Positions 47,247-59,590 of a DNA stretch of 64,000 bases are shown here, in pieces. Made by a program: the position numbers and the translations under genes. The stretch's first letter is position 1. Each line of letters opens with the position of its first letter. The DNA is from Dicaeum eximium (taxonomy: Eukaryota > Chordata > Aves > Passeriformes > Dicaeidae): the NCBI GenBank assembly GCA_013396995.1, contig VWZP01008273.1:506008-570007 (forward strand), given 5' to 3'. The notes beneath the pieces were generated by a model. That model was not told the DNA's origin. It saw only the letters and a list, made by a program, of their open reading frames with translations, and made no database searches.

Positions 47247-47912
47247 CCCTGTGGGGAGGGGACAGAACCAGGACTGCCCCTGCCAGAGCTGCAAGGAGAG
47301 CAGGGCTGCCACCCACAGAGGCAGGGCTTTAGAGAAAATTCTAAGTTCTGTGGAAAGCACAAGCAAAATCCTCCCGTTGATGACAGCAGTAAAATCAGGC
47401 TGCTGTGTGGTTTTGTCACCCCGGCAGGAGGACGAGGAGATTTTTGGCTTTCCAGCCCTCCCACCTTTAGATTTTTCTGCCTCTGCAGGGGTGTTTGCAC
47501 CCAGTGCTTTTCCAGTAAGTCTGAAATGTGCAGTGAGAAAAACAAAGAGAGAGGTGTGAATGCAGGAAAGGAAGGAGAGGGACTCTGAGCTCCTGATTGC
47601 ATGCACAGATCCGTGCTGTCACAGCTCTCCACCTGTACAGGTGTAAATGTTCAGGGTGTACATGATTATTACATACTCTGTGGGCACTGACAGCAGGCTG
47701 TGTGTTGTGTGATCACAGAAAAATCACTGTCAGCCCATCCTAGTTTGAAATGTATTTATTTGCAGTCGCCCTGTTAGGAATGTAAAAGATTAATTTTCTC
47801 CCAGAACATCTGCCCTGGTGTTATTTATGTCAGATTACAGCCTGCAAGTTCATAATAAGACATTTCCTTGAAAAGGAGAAAATCTCTGTGTCCTAAAATA
47901 TATATGATTGAA

Positions 47913-47918
47913 TTAAAG
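47913..47918 (+). terminator. SLC13A2: Candidate polyadenylation signal of SLC13A2
   Basis: ATTAAA about 670 bases after the stop, followed by T-rich sequence. It is the first reasonable signal; a later one cannot be excluded. Confidence 0.35.
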
Positions 47919-49466
47919 ATTTTTTTAAATGTACCCTACTGTTCTAGAGTTTGTTTTTTTCTTTATTATAAATCACTGCTTCTGTCTCCCAGGTATCAAC
48001 TGCTTGTCCATGTTCTCACTTACAATATCTTTAAATAATCAGAGAAATCAGCATAGCTGATTTTTTTCTTATCTTTAATGTAGTAATTATGTTGTTATTA
48101 TTACTGAGTCAAATTTTCTTGGAATGACTAGCTCAAGATTTTCCTTTTTAAAAGCCTATTATGTAATCCTGCTACACATCTAATCCCTATTCTGCTGGAG
48201 CTGGCTTTCAGTAGCGGATAAATTCCTAATGACCAAACTGACAAATATCCAAGGGCACTTTGCCAAAATGATATCTTGGTGCCACAAATGAGGCTGGGTT
48301 CAGGCAGAGCAGTTGCTCACTGAGTGCCCTGAAATTTGCTCTGAAACCTTTGTTCTGCTGTTACCTGCTTAAATTTTGCATAAAGTGCATTTCTGAAATC
48401 TCACTCTGGTGGTATCTCCATATTGGTTCTATGAGAGTGAAAATGAGGGAATTTCACTCTAAAATAGTATGTTCTCCTCAAAATCTTTCTTTTTTCTTTC
48501 TCTACCTTAATTATTAGGAGATGAGGACAGCATGCAGTGGAATTTTGATTCATAAAATGTCCGAATTCACTGACTTGCAGCAGTTTCTTTCCAGTTCCAA
48601 AAATCCAGATAATTCTGGTGTCTGCTGGTCATTGATTCCTCAGCATTGATGGTTCCAGTAGCTGTGGAAATCACTGTCTTGGAAAGAACAGCCTGGTGTT
48701 AATCCTCCTGTGGCTTTGACAGAGTTTTAATGTGATGTGAGACAGAGATCCAGCAGAATATCCACAGCTCCAGAAGGAAAGGCATTTACTCCCTGCTGCT
48801 AATGAGCTCCTGGGTAACAGATTTCCATCACATAATGACTTGCTCAGGTCACTGCTGCACCACTCTCCTTTCCCTTTGCATTTACCTCCATCAAATAACA
48901 CCCAAACCTCTCTAAATATTTTCATTGCCCTGCTCACCCTCTGTCTGAGGACTTAAAAATGACAAACTGGAGCAGATGATTTGCTAAGAGCCTCTCCCTT
49001 CTCCCTCCCTTTGTCTCCAGAACCAGGGCAGTGTGCTCTGCTTTTGTTTGCTTTTTGTTTTCTTTGAAATACTGGCGCAGACTTTACATGTCCTCCTAAA
49101 TTACTGCTTAGCTAAGCAGGAGAGGTGGAATTCTTATAACATTTCCCGTCGGCCTCTCCTTCCAGCCCTTTTAAACCTGTGTTATGGTTCTTTGAAGTCT
49201 TTTCTATTAGTCTACATTATTCAGAGGCTGTGGTGTGCACAAAGTACCTGCAGGAGCACAGGTGCAATCTTTATGCCAATCTCAAGAAGAAAGGAGGAAG
49301 ACATCAAGTAGCACAGAGTGTCGTGGGGCCAATGCATTAATGCTGGGTGTTCCACCTTCATTAACATGGGTGAGGGCAGATTTACTGGGAATATCTGCAG
49401 TGGGAGTTACTCAGAGGGTGTAAAAATGCACAAATTCCGGGGAAAAACATTAGGGGTGAAAATCGA

Positions 49467-49565
49467 GAGGAGAAGGAGAAGGAGAAGGAGAAGGAGAAGG
49501 AGAAGGAGAAGGAGAAGGAGAAGGAGAAGGAGAAGGAGAAGGAGAAGGAGAAGGAGAAGGAGAAG
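49467..49565 (+). repeat. (GAGAAG)n polypurine microsatellite
   Basis: About 16 near-perfect hexamers of GAGAAG, all purine on the forward strand. Confidence 0.97.
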
Positions 49566-49650
49566 AAGAGAAGAGAAGAGAAGAGAAGAGAAGAGAAGAG
49601 AAGAGAAGAGAAGAGAAGAGAAGAGAAGAGAAGAGAAGAGAAGAGAAGAA
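49566..49650 (+). repeat. (GAAGA)n polypurine microsatellite
   Basis: About 17 pentamers of GAAGA follow directly on the hexamer array, making one uninterrupted polypurine tract of about 180 bases. Confidence 0.97.
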
Positions 49651-50647
49651 CAATTTCATGACCAGTTTCCACCTTGCAGTCGTGGTGGCACTGGGCAGTC
49701 TCTGGCCTTGGGTGTGTCTGAGCTCAGGACCAGTTGATGTACAGCTAAATATAGTGTGCTTGTGCAAAAACCAGTAACACTATTAAAAATTTTCCTAATT
49801 TTCTAAGCAAAGCAGGTAGAAAGTGTTTCTAAGCCCCATTATTACCCAGATCACCTTTGAAGGGTGGTTCCCCATTATGTTTCCAGATATTGCCCTCAAG
49901 GAGTGGCTCCACTTCCCATTGTGAGATCAAATTTCACAATCTGCTGCGAAACTGCCAGCTCAGCACCTGCTCTGCTCAGCTGGGATTCCCAGTGCAGCTC
50001 CTCACCTCCGAGCTTGCTTTCCACAAGTGATAAATTTGGTAACCAGGAGGGGACGTGTGTCTTTTTTTTTTTCTTCTTCTTTTTTTTTTTGCCCGCCTTG
50101 GCCTAAAAACTGCTGGGCAAAACCACAAAATACAGGTTTCCCACAGTGTGTGGCAGTGAGTAAGTGGGTGACTCGGAGTCACCTCCTCCATCATTCACCC
50201 TGGAGTTATGGAGCTGTCCTGCCTTGCCTTGCACACTCCTGCAGGCACACACACGCACTCTGAGCGAGCAGGGAGGCCTTACCCTGGTAAAAACACACAA
50301 TTTTCTGTGACCACACCATAAAAGCTGATGGTTTCTGGGCAGGCTCCCCGAAAAAAATCGCTTACATTTGGGAAAGGCAGCTCGCCATAAACAGCTCGGC
50401 AGCAATTTGTAAAGTGGCATGGGAGTGATGCAAGGGTCACTGAGATCACAAAGAGACTGAACAGGACACATCGCAATTTGAAAGCTAAACCAGGATGAAG
50501 CCAGCACATCTTTCTAATCCTCAAATTGGTTTGGAGAAACCAAAAATTTGCTCCCAGTCACTTAAGAGGTATTAAAATGAGCCTTGATGCACAGCACTGA
50601 CATCTTGAAGTATGTCCAGGACGTGCGACTCAATTCCAAAACTTTCA

Positions 50648-50718
50648 TTAAAAATAAAAGTAAATAAAGTAAATTAATAATTTTAATAATTTAATAATTA
50701 AAGTAAATAAATAAAAAC
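50648..50718. repeat. AT-rich low-complexity tract (TAAA/TAAT)
   Basis: Degenerate 'aaataaagtaaattaataat' units; no other signal. Confidence 0.7.
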
Positions 50719-53700
50719 TACTTGGAAGGACACCTTATCGTAAAATGGACATTAAATAATTCTCAAAAAGGTGAAAATTATTTTTAGCAAACAAACAGAA
50801 CCATGAGGCTCTGTGTTTTATTCAATAATTAGCAGCATGTGGGTAACTGTGGACCTTTCTCCAGGAACTGTAGGAGCTGTTCCAGTGGTCCTGGAGGAAA
50901 TTCCTCCCTTGGGTAACTATGGCATGTTGGCAGCTGTGTGCATCTCCAACCCTCTCTCCATTTGCTTTATTTTATTTTAGGAATACAACTCTCTGCTCTC
51001 AGCTAGCTCACTGGATTTAGTGCTTGCCAAAGCACAAACAGAGTTTAAACCCTCTGCAATGATGAATAACTAAAGAACAGAAAGCAGAAACACAAGGACT
51101 TAAATACATAACTTGAAATCATCCAGGAATTTCACAACCCTCAATTTTTTTTTTTTTCCCCAACATGGGACCAATAAAACTATTTACAACTTGATTCACT
51201 GAACTTTATGGCTTGAGTTAATAATGACCAAGGTGCCAAAGTCTGGAAATGAAGTGGTTTGGATGTACTAATCACCTGGTGTCCAAACTAACAACTGTTT
51301 AATGGAACTTAATCACTACTGTCAATGCTGGGTATTTTCTCCTATTAAGGAAACATTTGGTATTATTTATCCTTTAATCTTATTAACACACCGAAACCAC
51401 CCAGGTGCCATCCCCCACGTGTCACCTCCTGGCTGCAGACACTGCACAGACCATGCCCAGGGTCCCCAAATCCAGGCCAAGCTCCTGCTCTGGTGTCAGT
51501 TTTCCTTGGAAAACTCCCTTAAACATCTAAGGAATGGAACAAGGGAGCACTTTTCAAAAGCAATGCAGGGCAGCAGAGTCAAAAAATTAATTAAATTTAT
51601 TAAAATGGTCAAAAAAATTCAAAACAACAAAACCAAACTTACTTGAAAATAGAGAAGGAACAGAATGATTAATTCAAGGGTTCAACACATGAATCAGACC
51701 AAATCCAGCTGCTTCAAGGCTCAGGTGTTGGATGCCTTGTGTGAGGTATTTGTGATCTAACAATTAATCACAACTCCTTTTAATTGCCACTGCACTTGAA
51801 ATATTAACTAGAATCAGTTTGACCATCAGAAGCTTACTCTGCTTCCAATTTATACCATTCAGATGACTCCAGCTCCTGCCCACCTACAGCACTCCAGGAA
51901 TTCCCTCACTTCCCTTGGTGCCTGTCCAGTCCATGAGGAGTAGAGCAATTCCAAATTTTTCCCATCTGGGCCTTTCCATTCTCTGGCAGGGAGTGGACAC
52001 CCAATTTCAGTGATTCTGCTGATTCTTGTTCCTTTCCATCAAGCAGGAGGAAAAGTGGTGGGAGTTGTCCATGAAAATAAAGCACATTAATATGGAATTT
52101 CACAGTGTGAGAGCAGAAGGTGTGTGCAGAGGGTTCCACTTAGCTGGACTGGCACCAGTTTTCCCAGTTGCCTCTTGAGAGGACTTCAGTGAGTTCTGGT
52201 TATTCTGGGGCAGTTCAGTGACTGCAAAAGTAAAGCCACATTTCCCTTTTTTTTTTTGCTCTGGGACTCTCCTGATGAGACTTGCCAGAAAACTGAAAAA
52301 GGATCCTCTTTATTTTAGCCTGTCACCTGAAGGGAGCTGAGTTTTTGAGTTTCCCTCCTTGCTCTTACCTCTGGCAATGTCATTCCTGCTACATGAGACG
52401 TGCAATCATAAATCACCTGTCTGCACCACAGATAACACACTTGGACAAGGGCAGCTCCCTCACATCTGTGCTTTTGCTTTTCTCCTCAGACCTCAGCCAG
52501 GGCTGTTGTGGCACTGGGAGCTACAACTGGCACAGGAGAAATGGCAGTCCCACAAGGTTCCGTGGAAATCATCCAAAAATAACCTTTGTAATTCCTTTAG
52601 TGTTATGTTTTATCACCCAGTGTTATGTTTTTATCACTGTGGCAGAGAGCAACATCATCAGAATTAGTTCTGAGGGCTTTTAGGGTGTAGATAGGGCAGT
52701 TTTTTCCCCCTAATTATTGGCAAAAAATCAGTGATGCCAGCCAGAAATACCTGGATAGTCACAATAGATGGTGAATGGCACAGCAAAAACAAGCACCAAT
52801 TTCATGCTCATGCATTATCTGTCAATTTAGGATGCTCTGACTGTTTGTGGTTTACATGATGGACAAGACAAAAATAAATTTCTGAACTATATTCAGAAAA
52901 GGCTGAAGCAGAGCTGCCAGAGGGACAGGCTCTGACTGAACCCTGTCTCCAGAATCCAAAGCTTTTCTCCCAAGTGAGCACAGGGGGTGTGGAAGTGCAG
53001 GAGTTCATACTGTAAGCTCCTGTATTTTGGCAGAGAAACTGTAAGGAGGAAAAAAAAATAAAAACAACAAACCAAACCAAAACATGCAGCTTATTAGCCT
53101 AGAAGAAAAATCTTTGCTCTGTTTACACGGTAACCACACACCTGTACCTCAGAAATATGAGACAAGTGATGGGGAAAAGGGAGGGCACTGACATCTTTAT
53201 TTTTTCTCTGCACCAGGTGCAGTCTGTAATATCTTTGCAGCCACTATTTTGACTCAGTGCCACTGTTGGCCTCCTGTACCTGCTGAACAGCCCCTGCAGG
53301 GAATGACTCCAAAACATGCCCATGCTCCCTGCTGCAGCAGGATCCACTCTTACCTGGAGCCCTGGCAGGTGCAGACACAAGTCAGCCAAATCCTGAACCC
53401 ATCCTAGCACAGCTGCAGTTCCTGCAAGTCACAGAAAGACAAAAAAATCCATTTTGTACTCAATTATTCATCAATTCACTTTTCTCACCTGATTTTCTGG
53501 TGCTGCCAGTTTATGTCCCATTTTTATGGGGCAAAAATGTGGCATTAAGGAAACTTGTCCTGTCACAATAAAACACCAGGGCAGGGGACAGAGCTGAAGA
53601 GTGTCCCACCTCTTTGACTCCTCAAACCACAGTACAATTCAGTAAAATCCATTTGCATTAATTGTAGCAAATTTGTGTGTCTGGTTTTACTGAACAGGAT

Positions 53701-54127
53701 TGTTTGATATTCCTGGGCAAACGGAGAAGAAAAGAGGGGTAAATGTGAAAAGAATAAATGAATTTTTTTTTCAGAATAAATTAATTTTTGTCACGAGAAT
53801 GACAGAGCTGTGTGAGTAACAGCAAGGTAGCTTCTGCTGAAGTGCTGGTGGAATCCAAACATTTTAGATTTTTTTACAGCAGTGGTCAGGTTAAGTTCTA
53901 GCTGGACTTTGGCACATCTAATTACTGCCAGTTGTGCTGCTGAAACCATCAGTGAATAAATCAGTTTTATTTCTCTATTGCTTTTGGATTCACTTCTTAT
54001 CTTTAGTGACAGTGTAATGTGAAATCATCCAGGATTTACTGGATAAACAGTGTGAAACAGTTTTTTAAAAGTGTATTTTGCCACACGATACCAGGAGAGT
54101 GCAAAAGGCATGAATGACACAATTTAT

Positions 54128-54240
54128 CATGGAATCATGGAGCTTTTGGGGCTAAAACCATTAAAAACCATCTCGTTCCAACACCCTGCCATGGGCAGAG
54201 ACAGCTTTCACTAGATCAGTTTACTCAGAGTTTTATAAAC
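54128..54240 (-). repeat. CR1 LINE 3' fragment
   Basis: 'tcatggaatcatggagcttt' then 'aaaaaccatctcgttccaac' and 'accctgccatgggcagagac' is antisense CR1 tail. Confidence 0.8.
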
Positions 54241-56554
54241 TGCTCTGCACAGGTAGCAGTGGGTGGAACTGGACTGGGCTGCTCAAGAGGGATATTAAAG
54301 TATTGCACTAGCACAGAGTATTTATATCATTTTTATGTCTTTAATCTGACTGCATGCAACCCCATGGAGCAGAGAAAGTCAAATCTCTATGTTCAGGAGC
54401 CCAGATCTTCGTTGGGAAAGGGGTATTTAGTATTCTTAGGCAGTGATTAACGTGAACTCTGAGTTTATAAATATGATGAGTCTTTAATTTGCACAACAAG
54501 TAGAGTAATAAAGATTAGAGGAAAGAACTTGAGAGGGAAGGAGGGAGACAAATCTCCATATCTAACCTAGGCTGCTAACACACTCTAATTACAATTGGTC
54601 TCACAACAAAATCTTTCAGGAGTCAGGATGTTTCAACTTAAGATTTAAAAATAACCAGTACACCACATTAGTGCAGAGAATTATCCAACACATACAGCAG
54701 CAGAGCACTTGGTTTTCCTTTAAATCTTAAACCCAGGTTATTTTTTCATCATGAAAGAAGTACCTGCATCGTTGGCAGTCGTAAAAATATCATGCATGGC
54801 ACCACCTGCCAGACTAATAACAATAATTAGAAATGTAATAAACTGTTCATTGGCAAAGGAACAAATTGTCTTATCCTTTGAAAGTCACACTGGCCCGAGG
54901 CAATTCCTCACAGACATTCGCCACTGATGTCACAAGAGCCCCAGTGAAAAGCACACAGTGCAGAAAAACAGAGGAGGGCAGTGAGAAAGGGAAAAAAAAA
55001 ACACTGACAAAGACATTTGAGCAGCGTGGAGTAGCTGCAGAGTATTCCCATTTCACTGAATAAACCATTAAAAACTCAGGATTTACAGAGAGTTGGCAAT
55101 GAGGGAGAACTGATTTTGTTGCTTCCTACAGAACTTTATGGGCTGGAGCCTTTGGAGAATCACATGAACCCAAAACACTTGTTTTAAGTTGAAACATCTT
55201 TAACTGAATTTAGAATGGAAACCTCAGGGCTGCAATTACTTCTTTTTTATCCTCCTTGAGTGTTTTCATCTTTTGTACAATGGTTTTTCATAAAATAATT
55301 AGGGTATTTCACAGCATACTTTGCACTGAATACCTTCTAGAGTGGGTTATTCTGACTCTTGTATCTCACACACTTAATTTTAAATCTGGCAATCTGAGAT
55401 CAATATTTCATTCTCACTGAAGCTCCTCTAAGTGCTGAAGCAATCTTGGTTTGGCTGCCAGATAGGAATTAATGGCCTGCTCAGGATTTTTACCTCCCAT
55501 TATAACTCTTCATTTGAACAAACCACAAGATTTCCCATTGCCTGTTTTTCTAAGAGCGTGTTTAAAATCCTCCTCAGCAATAAAAACGTGGTTTCATATT
55601 TTCTCGACCTTATAATGTTTATGCCCCTTCTTCTAATGTGTTTTAGCTCTAAAAAATCCATTGCCAGCCTCTAAAATGTAAAAGGCATCCAGAATTCTGT
55701 GAGCATTAAACATTTGCCTTCCTCATCCATCTCCTGGACTATAAGAGAACACAGTGAGCAGGTCCACGCTCACAGAGGACTGAAGAGAAGAAAATCAAGT
55801 TATAAACGCTGCCTAAGCACTTCTTTCTGAGGCTTCTGATGATTTCACAGTCCCAGTAAGTCATCTAGGAGGGGCCCATGCCAGGCAGCAGCCTGCTTTT
55901 GTTCTTTGCTTTGTACTCAGAAGGGAGGGACATTGCTGAGGTACAGCACTCTGGGTATTTACGTGATTCACTCCTTCTTTCATTGAATCATTTTCTCATT
56001 TCTAAGATAATACCTCTGGGGTGATTTCAGTGGCTGTTCGAGGAAGCACAAAGGTTTTGTGTTTTCCATTATTGGGGGGTGAAGGTGAAGGTGAAGATGG
56101 TTCAAGAAAGGTGGGAAAATGGTTTGGACAGAATGGGGGGAACCTGGGATTCTGATTATTGATCTGATGGCTCCAAAGTTCTGACACAGGAGCTGGGAGG
56201 TCAGCTCAAAGCCTGACTACAGACAGCCAAAGCTCCATAACCTTGCTGGTAATTTCCCCAAACCCAGGCACTGCTCTAGTCTGGATCCAATAATCCATCC
56301 CAGGCTGTGTTTGCATTATAACTGGTCAGGAAAACCCAAGTGTGTCAGTGCTTTCCAATGTCCCAGGCCAGCTCTTCCCAGTTCTGCTTCCTCTTTCAAA
56401 ATTATCACAATGATGGCTGGTGGGATTTGAGACAACACCTTGGAGAGGTGATATCACACAGCTTTATCACACAGGTGTCAGCTTTACCTGTAAGTCCTGC
56501 AGGTATAACTGTGTTCTCTCCATGAGCTCACAAGAAATTCACATTTCACTGCTT

Positions 56555-56632
56555 AATGTTTGGGTAGGGCTTGCAGTGAGATGATCTTTAAGGTCCCTTC
56601 CAACCCAAACCATCCTGGGACTCTGTGATTCG
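56555..56632 (+). repeat. CR1 LINE 3' tail
   Basis: 'gatgatctttaaggtccctt' then 'ccaacccaaaccatcctggg' and 'actctgtgattc' is a well-preserved CR1 3' end. Confidence 0.9.
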
Positions 56633-56900
56633 AGAGCTAAATTCAAGTTGTGCTCCTAAACCAGTTTTTCTGCAATACAACCCAGTTCTGCTGATGCATC
56701 AGTATTTCTCCCATTGATACTTTGGAGAGGTTGGGAAAAAAACATTCCCCCAGATTCTGTGGAAGTGGAGAAACACAAAAAGGGCGTGCATGTATTGGCA
56801 CTGGCTGCTCATGGAGCAGTCAGGAACATCCAAGCACACACTCCAAGAAGGAAAGAAGACAGACCAGTTGTTCTGGTTATTAGGCATAGTTAAGAGGCTG

Positions 56901-56966
56901 AAAAAAAAAAAAAAAAAAAAAAGAAAATAAAAGAAACACCAAACCAACACACACACACACACACAC
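56901..56966. repeat. Poly-A tract and (CA)n microsatellite
   Basis: 22 A at 56901-56922 and about ten CA dinucleotides at 56946-56966, separated by an A-rich link. Confidence 0.9.
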
Positions 56967-59154
56967 GTTTCTGCCAAGCCAGTTATAAGAAGATAATCAT
57001 GTGCTAGCCTAAGCCTCTGGCAGGAGTAAAACACTGTTAGCTGTCTTCTAGCTGGCTAAATATTAGTCATCCTGTTTAGAACAAATCATGTCACTAACTG
57101 GAGAGAAACTTGGTTAAAGGTTGCGGTACCAAGAGGGTTTAGGTTTTATCTCTAGGTGAAGGATTCCCTGACTTGTACAGAAAATATGTTGAGCAAGGAA
57201 AAATCCAGAGCAATATTCCTGAACTCATAATTTTTTGGAAGGGATTTAGGAGGCTCTGCAAGCTGAGGGTGTGGAGAGACACTCCAGCAATTCAAACAAG
57301 ATTCTCTTCTGCTGCTGTAAAGGAGCAGTGCCAGTGTTTCCCTTGGATTGTGGAGTGCAGTGAATTGCAAACATTTTCATCTGAACCACCAAGCAACATC
57401 TTATTCACAAACTAATTCTGCTTCTGAGCTCTGCCACAGCTCCAGAAATGATGCTGCATGTTCACCACAGAGCATCAGCAAGGAGGAACAGGAAAAAAAA
57501 ACCCCAAGAACAAAAAGTTGGACATTACTGGGGGAAGGTGTGGGTTATTCAACACCTCTGAAATAACCACTCAGCCTAAAATAAATGGAAAATAAAAAGA
57601 GCAGGCAGCAAGCCTTAGAAACAACAGAATGAAGTCATGGATGAGTGATCATTTCCCTGCTCATGCCTGGGCACTAAGTGGCCAAACCTGCACGACATAT
57701 TCAGAGTCAGGAGTGTGACAGGGCTGGGTTGGGAAGGCTCCTGTGGTTCAAAGGTCTCCCTTGGAGATCCACATGTTCTTGAAACTCCCACAGTCCCTCA
57801 GGGCCTTAAAACCAGGGTGCAGCAGCATTCTCCTTTGGATCTCCTGTGGTCTGACCTTCACAAAGTCCTGCTCAGATGGAGGAGCCGAAGCTGGCGAGAC
57901 AGAGGAACAACTCTCCAACACCAGCAGCACTGCTGGGGTTCCATCATTGTCTGGTGACATTGGCCACATTCTTCTGCACCCCTGGCTTTGACATTCATCC
58001 AGTTCCCATGCTCTGGAAGCTGGTGGAAGGCAGGCTCTCTCTCCTTTTCTTGTCGTGTCACCAAAACTCCCCTGACAGCCTCGCTCTGCACAGCCCTGTG
58101 ATGTTGGAAACAGCCTGGCAGCCAGAAATGCAGAAGCCATAAGAGCAAACAAACAAAGACAGCCTGCCAAGCTACCACTTATCCAGCAGCTGCAGGCTAG
58201 GAAAGCCTGCTCCCTTTCTGTTAACCTCGTAGCAAAAAATAAACAAGTAAATAAAAAGTGGGAAAAAAATCACAAAAAGCTTTTTCTGAAGTGCAGTGTC
58301 AACAAAAAAAGGGAAAGTTGACAGAACGCTGCCAACTCTTCACTAATTACGTTCTGTGAGGAGAGAAGGAGGTTTATGATCTGTTACAAGGCATTCCAAC
58401 CTGGTTCTGAGGTCTGAAATTTTGTGTTTCTACAGTGATCAGCTCCAAGGAGGAATGGGAATTCCTCCCTGACGACAGGAGGAGGATCCAGCTCCAGCTA
58501 CCCTGGAACAATGCAGGGTCCTGCTACTGAATAGAGAAGGACCAAATAACTGAGCACGAGACCAAATCAACCTGTGAGGGCAATCAGAGATTATTACTCC
58601 TGATTATTAGCCCAATCTCTCTCTCTTTAATTAATTATCTCCCTCTTGCACTGAAACCTGCACACCAAGAGCAGTCTTGTCAAAAATGCAAAGCAAAGCC
58701 CAGTGCTGGTGACACAATGCCTGTAACATGTGTCCAGGTCACCTTCCTGAATCTCACCTAGAGCAGGAAGGCACAGAGTCAAGTCTAACACCATCTTGGG
58801 CTCACCCTCATTTCCAAAATAACAAAATAACACCTTGCAGAGGCTGCCACACTGCTCCTCATGCTGTGCTTTATAGGCAGCACTAAGTCACTGGTCAGGA
58901 AATGATATTTGGTGTGTAATGATGGTTCTTTATATTTTAATTTAAGATTGAACAATTAGCAAGCTGAAAGTTCTGCAAATTCCAACAAAAGAGCATCTTC
59001 TGGGTATGCCAGATTTGGAGGCTGTAATTGAGATCTCCCTGGTGAATTTTATCCTTCACTCTTCCAGCTCACAGCTCCTCTATGACGATAACGGGGCAAA
59101 AGAAAGATAAGTTTTGCCAAAAGAAGAGGGAATGAGACTTATACTCTCTTAAAT

Positions 59155-59256
59155 CCTTGGAATTGTTCAAGCCCAGGTTGGAGCAGCCTGGTCTAGTGGA
59201 AGGGTGGAACAAGATGATCTTTAAGGTCCCTTCCAGCCCAAACCATTCTCAGATTT
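59155..59256 (+). repeat. CR1 LINE 3' tail
   Basis: 'ttcaagcccaggttggagca', 'gcctggtctagtggaagg' and 'gatgatctttaaggtccctt' plus 'ccagcccaaaccattct' mark a CR1 3' end. Confidence 0.9.
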
Positions 59257-59379
59257 GGTGAAATGTTTGGAATGCTGACACTGCTGAGCTCAGTTTAACC
59301 AATGTGTTTTTCTCCACACATCAGACTGCCAGATAAATGCACTTGTGATCACTTCTGAGGGACAGAAATGGACTGCAGT

Positions 59380-59590
59380 GTATGTAGGTTACACCAAGGT
59401 GTGTATTCCCTAGGGATATCTCAGGAGATAAAAAGCAAGCCCTGACTACTATTTAAAGGCAGCCCAGCAGACGGTTAAAGTTACACCCAGGTGTGTCTTC
59501 CCTCAGGTGATCCCAAGGGAGAGATGCTGGGCCACTTTTCCTATTTAATGGTGGCAGAATAGCTGGTTAGATTACGTCCCAAGTAGTTTT
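59380..59590 (+). repeat. Degenerate tandem repeat, period about 92 bp
   Basis: 'gttacaccaaggtgtgtatt' near 59388 recurs as 'gttacacccaggtgtgtctt' at 59480, and weaker as 'gattacgtcccaagtagttt' at about 59570. The intervening 'ctatttaaaggcagcccagc' and 'ctatttaatggtggcagaat' also align. Two to three old copies. Confidence 0.6.

Noticed and set aside
49318..49737. Poly-Arg / poly-Glu-Lys open frame
   Set aside because: It is the translation of the GAGAAG/GAAGA arrays, not a protein.
57748..58178. Reverse 140-codon frame with a signal-like start
   Set aside because: The hydrophobic start is weak, there is no homology or splice context, and an overlapping frame is equally open.
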